The translations under genes and the position numbers were made by a program. DNA of 64,000 nt, from NCBI GenBank assembly GCA_030015575.1, contig CM057346.1:113441899-113505898 (forward strand), written 5' to 3'. Source of the DNA: Agapanthus africanus (Eukaryota > Streptophyta > Magnoliopsida > Asparagales > Amaryllidaceae). Below the pieces are notes generated by a model. The model worked only from the letters and a program-made list of their open reading frames with translations, searched no databases and was not told the DNA's origin. Shown one piece after another: positions 12,521 to 23,027 of this stretch (position 1 is the first letter of the stretch; each line of letters opens with the position of its first letter).

Positions 12521-12595
12521 TTGGTCAAGGTTATAACCGTGACCAATTTACAGTCACGGTTTCCACAGTTATAGTCACGGTTAAGACTGTGACGA
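12521..12595. repeat. CACTA subterminal repeats, left end
   Basis: One near-palindrome at 12521-12546 (arms GGTCAAGGTT and AACCGTGACC), one half unit at 12551-12562 and one imperfect unit at 12573-12592. They are the same motif as the larger right-end cluster. In En/Spm such repeats bind the TnpA protein; that role is inferred here. Confidence 0.75.
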
Positions 12596-12886
12596 AACCA
12601 AAATTATAGTGGACTACATAACCCTGGTGCGATAAAACCCAATCCCTTCCTAAAATTCCCATTCGTGCCCTAATAATTTCTCTGTGCCTTCAAAATTTTC
12701 CCTCCGCCCAAATTCTCCCGCCTCCTTCCCTCCATGCCGTAGCCGCCGTCGAAGCCTCCATTATCGAGGTCGGCCCCTCGAATCCCTCTGTAGTTGAGCC
12801 CTGCCCCATCGAAGCCTTCGACGCCTCGCTCGGCTCCATGATCGACGCCGTCGCCGCCTCGCCTTAGCCCCAGATCGAGCTTGTTG

Positions 12887-12891
12887 AAGCT
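12887..12891. repeat. Target duplication AAGCT, left of Gypsy-2
   Basis: AAGCT directly before TGT, the first bases of Gypsy-2. The second copy is at 54089-54093, directly after the element's terminal TGACA. Confidence 0.85.
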
Positions 12892-12894
12892 TGT

Positions 12895-14965
12895 TGTTAG
12901 TCCACGTTGCGACCCCCTGTTCTTACGGGGAGGCGGAAACGGTATAAAAATCAAATTTTTAGTGCAAGAGGCAACATGGACTAAACAAGGTCGGGATCGT
13001 GTCTAAACTAAACTAGCAAATACGCTAAAAGGAGTTAGCTACTCGGATGAGGGTTATACCTAAACTTGAACTCCTTCTTCTTGAAATCTTGTAGAGGTTG
13101 ATGGTTCTCTTTTGTCGCCTTCTTCCGTCGAAGATGGATCCACCTCGAGGGTTCGACCTTGGGCTCTTTCTCGGACTTGGAGTGAACTAGAATCTCCGGT
13201 TTGCTAATCCTTTGATCCTAGGGTGAGTAGAGAGTGACTAGGGTTTGCTTTCCTTTTAAAAGAGAAGGATTCTCAACTCATGAGAGGGTTTCTCTTTACT
13301 AGAGGAAGAAGAAGATGAAGAGAGGAGAGAGAATGAGAATGATAGAATGAGCTATTATTTTCACTTCTTGCAACCATAATGCAAAAGAATAATATTATCT
13401 AAATGATAATAATTGAAAATGAGAATAGTTGATGGTAGTGTTTGGAATGACCACAACCATGCTTCATTTAAAAATGTAAGCATAAATCAAGGAAGACTTT
13501 TGAAGGCATGAAAGTGGTCAATGGTCAACAAGTCAACCAAGGTCAACAAGTCAACAAAGAACAACCATAACATAATTCTCATTTAATTATTATTATTAAT
13601 AGATAATAAATAAATCCATTAGGGTTTGGAAAATAAAGACTGTCAACTGTGCATACGCACCCGTTCCGAAACCCTAATGAAAAACCTCATTCTCCTCCTC
13701 AAGCAACTGTGCATACACACCTGCATTCTCGTTCCGAAAAACAAGAATACCAAGATATAAAAGCAACCCCAAAACACATACCAGTATCTGGCTCAAACCA
13801 GAGCCTGCCAGTATAATCCGTCCGGACTCCAAACGTGCACAAGTGCGCGGATGAGAACGAACCCTGTCGCAAAACCATGCGACCTCTACTCTGTTTTGCC
13901 CAGAGGCGAATACCCTCTGTGTGGGACTCTAAAGACTCGACACTACGCTGGCAGTGGGTTTAACCACAGACCGCAAGCGGCACTAGCTGTGCGTAACGGT
14001 CCCCAGGTAGATGCCGACAAGAAGGCTGACGAGGTGAAACCCCATCTGAACTCCTACTGAGTCTGAATGTGACAGTCTCCGTACAGTCCGGTCTGTTCGT
14101 CTGATACATCGCATGGCGGGCCTAGGGGGTGGTAATCGTCAGTCCCCCAATAGCGGTACAAGTCGTGCCGGAGCGAAGCCCAAAACACCCTGAGATAACA
14201 CTGGAAACCTACCAGTATATCTCGTTTGCCCTGGCCAGGGACTACTCGTGTAATGGCTCTCCTAGACACAGCGCGATGTCAACCCCCAATACCGGGAGAG
14301 ACGAATCCTGTCTAACCGTCACTGCCTCCAAGTGCTTCGGGACTGCACCCAACCACCACCTGTTTGCACGACTCCTTTGAGCCGTGGTAGGGTAGTGATC
14401 AAAGTGCAGTGGGAACACACTTGAGGCGAAGTGCCAGTGTCAAGTCAGCGGACTAAGCTGTACTCATGTCACCTGGGAACTGATAACTGACGATAGGTAT
14501 AATACCAACCTGTCAGTTCCCTACGAGTCCTGTCCAGTGTACTCGTAACCCAACGAGCACCCGTATACTATCTCCAGTACGACGTACTGATGGCTGTGGG
14601 ACAGACCATCTCCCATACTGGGATGAGAAGCGCATACGCTAGTCTACTCCGGAGTATCGATGCCCCGTCTCGATAGTCCTGCGACTAGGGACCTGTATAA
14701 GGATGTGCCTATAGATTACCCAGCCCCCACTTGTGTGACTGCCATCACAACGCTGGTAATCAAGCAAAGATCCTAAGGGCTCCACTAATGCGTATAAGTG
14801 ATATACTGAAATAAACACAAGTACACATTGAAGTAGAAACAAACCAAGTAGCATACTACTATTTTGAGCAAGATTGTATATACAAGGTGAATATCCCAAG
14901 CATCCATTAAGTAATATACAAACTAGTATGATACAGTAATGGCCTCTAGGGCATATACACTAACA
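12895..14965 (-). repeat. Copia-1 3' LTR
   Basis: 2,071 bp, running TGTTAGTG...GGACTAACA on the minus strand, nearly identical to 20955-23025. The short open frames within it recur in the other LTR simply because the LTRs are copies. It contains the CCCTGGCCAGGG palindrome at 14229-14240. Confidence 0.93.
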
Positions 14966-14980
14966 ATCTCCCACTTGCAC
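14966..14980 (-). promoter_or_regulatory. Copia-1 polypurine tract
   Basis: The minus strand reads GTGCAAGTGGGAGAT directly before the 3' LTR, the usual plus-strand priming site of plant Copia elements. It starts at the stop codon of the polyprotein frame. The same phrase occurs in Copia-2 at 47123-47137. Confidence 0.85.
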
Positions 14981-17900
14981 TATGGCCATGTACTGGCGTA
15001 TCGAAGACCTATCATCTCGATCAGCCGCTCGAACTGAGTCTGGGGTAGGGCCTTGGTGAATGGATCTGCAGTGTTCTCTTCTGAAGCAACCCTCCGAACC
15101 TCGATCTCCTTGCGATCCACGATCTCCCTGATCAGGTGATACCGCCTCAAGATGTGCCTGGATCTCTGATGGGACCTGGGTTCCTTCGCTAAAGCTATAG
15201 CCCCGTTGTTGTCGCAATACAGAGGTATTGGGTCAACAAAGGACGGAACCACCTGAAGTTCTTTCAAGAACTTCCTCATCCAGACAGCTTCTTTTGCGGC
15301 ATCAGATGCAGCGATGTATTCCGCTTCCATCGTCGAGTCTGCAACGGTTTCCTGTTTGGAACTCTTCCAACACACCGCCCCTCCATTGAGGGTGAAGACA
15401 AAACCCGACATGGACTTGGAATCATCCTTGTCACTCTGGAAGCTGGAGTCAGCAAAGGCCTCGATCTGGAGGTCTTTTCCGCCATACACCAAGAACATCT
15501 CCTTAGTCCTTCTCAGGTACTTGAGAATGTTCTTTACTGCTATCCAGTGTTTCTCCCCAGGGTTTGACTGATACCGGCTTACTACACTCAGTGCATAAGC
15601 TACATCCGGTCTGGTACACAACATCGCATACATTATAGAGCCTACCGCAGAAGCGTAGGGTATAATAGACATGCGATCCCTCTCCAAATCAGTCTTGGGA
15701 GACATCTCTTTAGAGAGGGTGATCCCGTGACAAGCCGGTAGGTTACCGCGCTTGGAATCTTCCATACTGAATCTTTTCACTATGGTGTCGATGTACCTGG
15801 ACTGAGAAAGTCCCAATATCCTCTTGGATCTATCACGATGGATCCGGATCCCCAGGATGTATGAGGCATCACCCAGGTCTTTCATGGAGAACCTTTGTGA
15901 CAAGAACCCCTTGACAGATTGTAGCATAGGAATGTCATTTCCTATCAAGAGAATGTCATCCACGTATAAAACGAGGAATACTACAGTTCTCGCTACAAAT
16001 CTACTATAGATGCATGGTTCATCTGGATTTTTGATAAAGCCAAATTCTTTGACTGTCTCATCAAAGCAGATGTTCCAACTCCGCGATGCCTGCTTTAGTC
16101 CATAGATGGACTTAAGCAACTTGCACACCTTTCCGCTGCTCCCACTCTGAATGAAACCCTCTGGCTGGTCCATATAGACACACTCCTCTAAATTTCCATT
16201 TAGAAAAGCTGTCTTTACGTCCATTTGCCAGATCTCATAATCGTGGAAGGCAGCAATGGCAAGAAGGATCCGAATGGATTTCAGCATGGCTACTGGAGAA
16301 AAGGTTTCGTCGTAGTCCAAGCCAGGTCTTTGACGAAAACCCTTTGCTACCAGCCTAGCTTTATAGGTCTCAACCTGTCCATCTACACCAATCTTCCTTT
16401 TGAAGATCCACTTGCATCCTACGGGTTTTACCCCGTCTGGAGCAATGTCCAACGTCCATACCTTGTTGGTGTACATGGACTCCATTTCGGTCCGCATTGC
16501 ATCCAGCCATTTCACTGAGTCAACGCTCTGAACGGCCTGCTGGAAGCTAGTAGGCTCATCATAATCTATGATGCAATCCTCTCGATCCCCGTCTATGAGA
16601 AAACCGTAGTATCTCTCGGGCGGATGAGACTGCCTACTACTCCTGCGGAGTGGCGTAGGAATGTCCTGTTCTGTTGAACCCTCTGGTTCCACCAAACTTT
16701 CAGTAACAGTCTGTGGTTCTGGAATTTCTTCCAGCTCTACTGCGCTCCCACTTATTTCTTTTTCTATGAACTGGTGTTCTAGAAAGTGGGCATGACGAGA
16801 AACAAGAACTTTTTGTTCCTCTTCACAGTAGAAGAAATATCCCTTGGAATTCTTTGGATATCCCACAAACTTGCACAGTACTGAGCGTGCCTCGAGCTTG
16901 TCCGCATGCTGCTTTTTGACAAAAGCTGGACTTCCCCATATCTTAATGTGATTAAGATGGGGTCTCTTCCCACACCACATCTCAAATGGCGTGGTAGGCA
17001 CAGTCTTAGTGGGAACTCGGTTCAAAAGGTATGCGGCTGATTCTAGTGCATACCCCCAGAATGATCGCGGTAACTCAGCGTTACTCATCATGGACCGCAC
17101 CATATCCAATAGGGTGCGGTTCCGTCTCTCCGATACACCGTTATGTTGCGGGGTGTATGGAGGAGTAAGCTGAGAGAGAATTCCGTTCTCTTTTAAATAG
17201 TCCAGGAATTCGGCACTTAAGTATTCTCCACCTCGATCCGATCTTAGAATCTTAATACTTTTGCCGGTCTGTTTCTCTACTTCATTCTTATACTCCTGGA
17301 ATTTTCCAAAGGCCTCGGACTTATGTTTCATTAAGAAGACATAACCGTACCTTGAGAAGTCATCCGTAAAAGTAATGAAGTAAGAATGTCCGCTTCGGGC
17401 ATGTGTAGACATTGGACCGCACACGTCACTGTGTACGAGTCCCAAGAGCTCGCTCGCTCTTACTCCATGTCCAGTAAACGGAGTCTTTGTCATCTTTCCT
17501 TTGAGACAAGATTGACAAGTGGCATATGATTGATATTCGAACGCATTCAAATATCCTTCTGTATGCAACTTAGTCAACCTTCTCTCATTGATGTGACCCA
17601 ATCTACAATGCCATAAGAAAGTCTGATTTATTTCTGGAGACTTTCTTTTGTGTGTATTCTGGACATTGAAAATCTGTGGTTGGTTTAACACGTATATACC
17701 ATTACTCAGAGTACCTGACCCAATCAATACTTGATTAAGGTGAATGTTTACAACATTACTTACAAACGCAAATTCATAACCTTCTTTAGAAACTAAAGAT
17801 ACAGAAATGATATTACAAGTTGCGTTGGGTACAAAAAAGCAATTACGCAAAACCAAAACATGTCCATCTGACATTCCCAGGTGATAGTCCCCCACGGCTT

Positions 17901-18948
17901 TAGCATCCATGCTAGCTCCGTTCGCAACTCTGAGGGTCATGTCACCTGCCTTCAAATCCCTACGGTTTCTCAACGCCTGCAAAGAATTACAGATATGAGA
18001 TCCTGATCCGGTATCCAATACCCAGGAAGTAGTGTTTATTGAAAGACAGTTTTCAATAACATACACACCTGAAGCTGAAGCTGCAACCTGCTTCAATTCC
18101 TGTGTTCTGGCCTTCCAGGCCCTGCAATCATTCTTCCAGTGTCCTTTCTTATGACAAAAGAAGCATTCTTCCTTATCCACAAGCTTCCCCGCTATCTTTG
18201 TTGCTTTCCCTTTTCCCTTCGTATCCACTTTACTAACACCGCCCCTTGGTTTGGCGGGGGCCTTCTTCTTCTTTCCCTTGGCTTTCGCCTTGGACCTAGA
18301 AGAAGATGATCCTCCTACAAACAAAGTGGATGTATCCCTACTTTTCTGTAGGGTGCCCTCTGCGCTCCTCAGCATGTTGAGGAGCTCTGATAGTTCAACC
18401 TCTTTTTCTTGTAGGTTGAAGTTCAGTATAAACTGGGCGTAAGTGGAAGGAAGGGACTGGAGAACTATATCCGTATATAGTTCACTCTCCAATGTGATCC
18501 CTAGGTCAGCGAGCTCCTCAATGTAGCCGATCATCTTTAGCACGTGCTCGGCTACTGATGATCCGACGGCCATCTTTGTCGAAAACAACTTTTTCGACGC
18601 TTCGTATCTTGCGATACGTGATTGCTCTCCATACAGTTCTTTTGTATGGAGCAATATGGACTCCATGTCCATATTCTCATGCCTCCTCTGATGTTCGTTG
18701 TCCATCGAGGCAAGCAGGAGGCACTTGGCCTTCGCGCTATCAATCTCCCAAGTCTTGCGGATTTCCTTATCCGCGACGCTGGAAGTTGGACCAGGGACAG
18801 GGGGAGCTTTGGTGGTAAGAAGATACCCCAGCTTGTCATAAGTGATTGCTATCTTGACATTCCTGAGCCAATCTTTGTAGTTTGGCCCTGTCAGCTTGTT
18901 TTTATCTAGGAGTAACTTAAGTCCAGTCATGTTGATTGGTCGCTGCAA
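14980..18948 (-). CDS. Copia-1 gag-pol polyprotein, 1322 residues
   Basis: A single open frame covering the full Ty1/copia order. Residues about 1-260 are gag with a UBN2/DUF4219-like core (LTGPNYKDWLRN). A CCHC zinc knuckle (CFFCHKKGHWKNDC) is at about 262-275. The protease site (DTGSGSH) is at about 312. A GAG-pre-integrase HHCC region lies near 445-485 and the integrase core at about 500-660 with PYTPQHNGVSERRNR. Reverse transcriptase spans about 810-1060 with YVDD near 995, and RNase H is at about 1160-1300, ending ADPFTKALPQ. The length is normal for the family. In life the polyprotein is cut by its own protease to build virus-like particles and copy the RNA. The ATG at 18948 follows the 2-kb leader; a second in-frame ATG lies six codons on, before TGLKLLL, and may be the true start. 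Exact Copia lineage not decided. Confidence 0.95.
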   Translation of the reverse strand: MQRPINMTGLKLLLDKNKLTGPNYKDWLRNVKIAITYDKLGYLLTTKAPPVPGPTSSVADKEIRKTWEIDSAKAKCLLLASMDNEHQRRHENMDMESILLHTKELYGEQSRIARYEASKKLFSTKMAVGSSVAEHVLKMIGYIEELADLGITLESELYTDIVLQSLPSTYAQFILNFNLQEKEVELSELLNMLRSAEGTLQKSRDTSTLFVGGSSSSRSKAKAKGKKKKAPAKPRGGVSKVDTKGKGKATKIAGKLVDKEECFFCHKKGHWKNDCRAWKARTQELKQVAASASGVYVIENCLSINTTSWVLDTGSGSHICNSLQALRNRRDLKAGDMTLRVANGASMDAKAVGDYHLGMSDGHVLVLRNCFFVPNATCNIISVSLVSKEGYEFAFVSNVVNIHLNQVLIGSGTLSNGIYVLNQPQIFNVQNTHKRKSPEINQTFLWHCRLGHINERRLTKLHTEGYLNAFEYQSYATCQSCLKGKMTKTPFTGHGVRASELLGLVHSDVCGPMSTHARSGHSYFITFTDDFSRYGYVFLMKHKSEAFGKFQEYKNEVEKQTGKSIKILRSDRGGEYLSAEFLDYLKENGILSQLTPPYTPQHNGVSERRNRTLLDMVRSMMSNAELPRSFWGYALESAAYLLNRVPTKTVPTTPFEMWCGKRPHLNHIKIWGSPAFVKKQHADKLEARSVLCKFVGYPKNSKGYFFYCEEEQKVLVSRHAHFLEHQFIEKEISGSAVELEEIPEPQTVTESLVEPEGSTEQDIPTPLRRSSRQSHPPERYYGFLIDGDREDCIIDYDEPTSFQQAVQSVDSVKWLDAMRTEMESMYTNKVWTLDIAPDGVKPVGCKWIFKRKIGVDGQVETYKARLVAKGFRQRPGLDYDETFSPVAMLKSIRILLAIAAFHDYEIWQMDVKTAFLNGNLEECVYMDQPEGFIQSGSSGKVCKLLKSIYGLKQASRSWNICFDETVKEFGFIKNPDEPCIYSRFVARTVVFLVLYVDDILLIGNDIPMLQSVKGFLSQRFSMKDLGDASYILGIRIHRDRSKRILGLSQSRYIDTIVKRFSMEDSKRGNLPACHGITLSKEMSPKTDLERDRMSIIPYASAVGSIMYAMLCTRPDVAYALSVVSRYQSNPGEKHWIAVKNILKYLRRTKEMFLVYGGKDLQIEAFADSSFQSDKDDSKSMSGFVFTLNGGAVCWKSSKQETVADSTMEAEYIAASDAAKEAVWMRKFLKELQVVPSFVDPIPLYCDNNGAIALAKEPRSHQRSRHILRRYHLIREIVDRKEIEVRRVASEENTADPFTKALPQTQFERLIEMIGLRYASTWP

Positions 18949-20940
18949 TTAGGAGAGAGAAGAAGAAACACTCAGCATGATGCTCTTGCAAGTTTAGAGT
19001 GGTTTTTAGTTTGTCTAAACAGGATGGCTCCCACTGTTTCTCGAATCCCTCCTCAAACCATAAAGGAAGAATTAGTCAGGATCAATCCCACCGTACAATA
19101 CTTGCTTAACCGTTCAGCCAGGCCGGTGTCGGTACTTCGAGGGAGGTTTTCCAACGCTTTCGCGAAGTTCCTTAATTAAAGAACCTCTTTTCCCTGGGGG
19201 CGTAACCCCGCTAACACCTTTCTAGGCACCTACTAGGTTTATAGCATTGATCGTTAAGTGAGAAATTTCCCGATGAGTAGCATATACTCACAGTAGGATC
19301 GGGATCCAAATATCATCGCGTGACGAAACTGAAGGAATCCTACCAGAATCACCACACTCCAAATGGTATGCAAATCTAGCAAGTTTCAGTACTTATGAAA
19401 CTCCCGATGTGGATTTTTGCCCCATGCTCTTATGACCTTGACTTTGGCCAAAATATCATAAGTCACATGTCAAGTTCTGCCCGTCACTATCCAGGTTAAT
19501 TTGGATCCATCCGTATCTACCCTTGACTTTGGCCAAAATGACAGCACGACTGTCCCAAACCAACGCATCTATCTATGCTACACATGAACACCCAATAGCT
19601 ACCAATCACTATGCCTTGACTTTGGCCAAAATACATAGCTTGAATACTATTGCCTATTCATGCGAAGCGACGGAGGGCTACGAATGGTTTTGGCGAAACC
19701 GTGAACGTAGTGAACTTGATTTAATCGATGGAACGAGATAGCTTTTAGAAGGAGTGGCTCAATCTCCGCATTTAAAAGTTAGTTTTGAAAAGAACCGAGT
19801 GGTTTTTCGAAAGTGTTCCATCGACTTAAACTTGGTTTATTATCTTGCATTAGTTCTTTTAATGCGTGATATTCTTGCATTAGTACTTTTAATGCGTCCC
19901 ATCATTTAATCCTACCATTGCAGAAAACAACCAAAATATGACGTACGCTTATGCCATTCGCATTCGCCACGGGGCCCCGTCATTACCCGTTAGGTTACTT
20001 AACTAACGACAGAGCGGGGGCTGGGCTAGCGCGTCTGTAAAACATAAGCAACGCCTAAATAGAAAGCAATGATAGACATTTCAGATCACAGATAAATACA
20101 TTGGATATACTAGCAATCTGTAATTTGTACGAGCCTGTAACAAAAAACAGATAACACGGTCGCGGTGAATAGCCAAATCCCCACCCAAGACCCCTACGGG
20201 TGCGGCAAACTACCCGCCAAGTCCTCGGTAGTTTGTGCACCCCTCCATGGGTCTATCCTAGGAGCAAAAACAGTAAAAAGAATTATACAATGACGGCTAC
20301 AACCCCGACCCGGTTGTGCGGCCAAACAAATAATATAATTACATCAATTTACATTTACAATGAATTGCAAGAAAAGAAAACTCTCGTCTCACAACCCCCG
20401 GCTATTCACCCGCGACAATCCAACATATTTATATACACATTCCAGCACATTACAGATCTTGTATAACCCCGACTAATCGTCTTATAGCGATTAGCCGACG
20501 TTCAATACAAGCAAACATCACAGATATAACCATCATAGTCAAAATGTAGTGAAGTTCGGAAAAAAATACGGAATTATAGGACCCCAAAAGGAAATTTCTT
20601 TTCTGGAAAATCTGGGCACATATAATATATTTTAAAAATCCCAAAACCAACACAGACACACACTGCACGAAAAACGATGCACAGAAGACGACAAGTCGCG
20701 GCGGTTCCGCGGCGGATGCTTACCTTACGCGGCGGAAGCGCGGCGCCTTAGACGAGTTACTGTATCGTTTTTCTTGGGTGTTCACACAAAAGCCTGAGCC
20801 GAATTTACATGTATAAATTTTTTCATTTTGAGCCAGAAAATTTTCAACAGAAACTCAGAATTTGTGATTTCTCCGGTTTTGTGATTTTTTGTTTCCGAAC
20901 TTCGTTACACTTCACTACCAAGCTAGTTTAAGTTTAGTCT
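18949..20940 (-). other. Copia-1 long leader (about 2 kb)
   Basis: Non-coding region between the 5' LTR and the polyprotein start. It holds three copies of a 19-bp motif (see repeat entry) and blocks conserved in the Copia-2 leader: the CGTTAGGTTACTTAAC stretch near 20000 matches Copia-2 near 42630, and 20160-20270 matches 42260-42400. Short open frames are scattered on both strands without protein similarity. Two kb is long for a Copia leader. Confidence 0.75.
19436..19632. repeat. Three copies of CCTTGACTTTGGCCAAAAT
   Basis: Identical 19-bp units at 19436-19454, 19521-19539 and 19614-19632, spaced 85 and 93 bp apart. The centre TTTGGCCAAA is a palindrome, and the first unit is also flanked by CTTATGA and TCATAAG, so it could fold into a longer stem. 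A related triple arrangement is present in Copia-2 at about 43200-43410. Confidence 0.85.
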
Positions 20941-20953
20941 GGCTCTGATACCA
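20941..20953 (-). promoter_or_regulatory. Copia-1 primer binding site (tRNA-iMet)
   Basis: The minus strand reads TGGTATCAGAGCC one base from the 5' LTR, the standard plant Copia site complementary to the 3' end of initiator methionine tRNA. Confidence 0.9.
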
Positions 20954-20954
20954 C

Positions 20955-23025
20955 TGTTAGTCCACGTTGCGACCCCCGGTTCTTACGGGGAGGCGGAAAC
21001 GGTATAAAAATCAAATTTTTAGTGCAAGAGGCAACATGGACTAAACAAGGTCGGGATCGTGTCTAAACTAAACTAGCAAATACGCTAAAAGGAGTTAGCT
21101 ACTCGGATGAGGGTTATACCTAAACTTGAACTCCTTCTTCTTGAAATCTTGTAGAGGTTGATGGTTCTCTTTTGTCGCCTTCTTCCGTCGAAGATGGATC
21201 CACCTCGAGGGTTCGACCTTGGGCTCTTTCTCGGACTTGGAGTGAACTAGAATCTCCGGTTTGCTAATCCTTTGATCCTAGGGTGAGTAGAGAGTGACTA
21301 GGGTTTGCTTTCCTTTTAAAAGAGAAGGATTCTCAACTCATGAGAGGGTTTCTCTTTACTAGAGGAAGAAGAAGATGAAGAGAGGAGAGAGAATGAGAAT
21401 GATAGAATGAGCTATTATTTTCACTTCTTGCAACCATAATGCAAAAGAATAATATTATCTAAATGATAATAATTGAAAATGAGAATAGTTGATGGTAGTG
21501 TTTGGAATGACCACAACCATGCTTCATTTAAAAATGTAAGCATAAATCAAGGAAGACTTTTGAAGGCATGAAAGTGGTCAATGGTCAACAAGTCAACCAA
21601 GGTCAACAAGTCAACAAAGAACAACCATAACATAATTCTCATTTAATTATTATTATTAATAGATAATAAATAAATCCATTAGGGTTTGGAAAATAAAGAC
21701 TGTCAACTGTGCATACGCACCCGTTCCGAAACCCTAATGAAAAACCTCATTCTCCTCCTCAAGCAACTGTGCATACACACCTGCATTCTCGTTCCGAAAA
21801 ACAAGAATACCAAGATATAAAAGCAACCCCAAAACACATACCAGTATCTGGCTCAAACCAGAGCCTGCCAGTATAATCCGTCCGGACTCCAAACGTGCAC
21901 AAGTGCGCGGATGAGAACGAACCCTGTCGCAAAACCATGCGACCTCTACTCTGTTTTGCCCAGAGGCGAATACCCTCTGTGTGGGACTCTAAAGACTCGA
22001 CACTACGCTGGCAGTGGGTTTAACCACAGACCGCAAGCGGCACTAGCTGTGCGTAACGGTCCCCAGGTAGATGCCGACAAGAAGGCTGACGAGGTGAAAC
22101 CCCATCTGAACTCCTACTGAGTCTGAATGTGACAGTCTCCGTACAGTCCGGTCTGTTCGTCTGATACATCGCATGGCGGGCCTAGGGGGTGGTAATCGTC
22201 AGTCCCCCAATAGCGGTACAAGTCGTGCCGGAGCGAAGCCCAAAACACCCTGAGATAACACTGGAAACCTACCAGTATATCTCGTTTGCCCTGGCCAGGG
22301 ACTACTCGTGTAATGGCTCTCCTAGACACAGCGCGATGTCAACCCCCAATACCGGGAGAGACGAATCCTGTCTAACCGTCACTGCCTCCAAGTGCTTCGG
22401 GACTGCACCCAACCACCACCTGTTTGCACGACTCCTTTGAGCCGTGGTAGGGTAGTGATCAAAGTGCAGTGGGAACACACTTGAGGCGAAGTGCCAGTGT
22501 CAAGTCAGCGGACTAAGCTGTACTCATGTCACCTGGGAACTGATAACTGACGATAGGTATAATACCAACCTGTCAGTTCCCTACGAGTCCTGTCCAGTGT
22601 ACTCGTAACCCAACGAGCACCCGTATACTATCTCCAGTACGACGTACTGATGGCTGTGGGACAGACCATCTCCCACACTCGGATGAGAAGCGCATACGCT
22701 AGTCTACTCCGGAGTATCGATGCCCCGTCTCGATAGTCCTGCGACTAGGGACCTGTATAAGGATGTGCCTATAGATTACCCAGCCCCCACTTGTGTGACT
22801 GCCATCACAACGCTGGTAATCAAGCAAAGATCCTAAGGGCTCCACTAATGCGTATAAGTGATATACTGAAATAAACACAAGTACACATTGAAGTAGAAAC
22901 AAACCAAGTAGCATACTACTATTTTGAGCAAGATTGTATATACAAGGTGAATATCCCAAGCATCCATTAAGTAATATACAAACTAGTATGATACAGTAAT
23001 GGCCTCTAGGGCATATACACTAACA
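20955..23025 (-). repeat. Copia-1 5' LTR
   Basis: 2,071 bp, nearly identical to 12895-14965. It would carry the element's promoter. The right edge TAACA at 23021-23025 is followed by the CTTGT duplication. Confidence 0.93.
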
Positions 23026-23027
23026 CT

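Larger units (their letters stand above)
12487..12891 (+). mobile_element. CACTA left arm
   Basis: Holds the terminal repeat, three subterminal repeat units (about 12521-12595), then GC-rich sequence reading towards the first exon. It stops at the AAGCT target duplication (12887-12891) of Gypsy-2 and resumes at 54089. The glycine-rich minus-strand open frame that runs across the junction is a chance frame. No promoter element is clear. Confidence 0.8.
12895..23025 (-). mobile_element. Copia-1: whole-looking young Copia element, 10,131 bp
   Basis: Minus-strand Ty1/copia element flanked by the 5-bp duplication CTTGT (12890-12894 and 23026-23030). The two LTRs are both 2,071 bp and I could find only about three differences between them. 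It has a tRNA-iMet primer site, a polypurine tract, a 2-kb leader and one uninterrupted polyprotein frame. It looks whole, with no break seen. At common plant rates (0.7-1.3 x 10^-8 per site per year) the LTR divergence suggests insertion roughly 50-100 thousand years ago. It lies three bases inside the 5' end of Gypsy-2. Confidence 0.93.

Noticed and set aside
12670-12954. Glycine-rich minus-strand frame
   Set aside because: It crosses the CACTA/Gypsy-2/Copia-1 junctions, so it cannot be an original gene; GC-rich chance frame.
13851-14380. Open frames duplicated exactly at 21911-22440
   Set aside because: The duplication is due to the two Copia-1 LTRs; the frames overlap each other on both strands and show no protein similarity.
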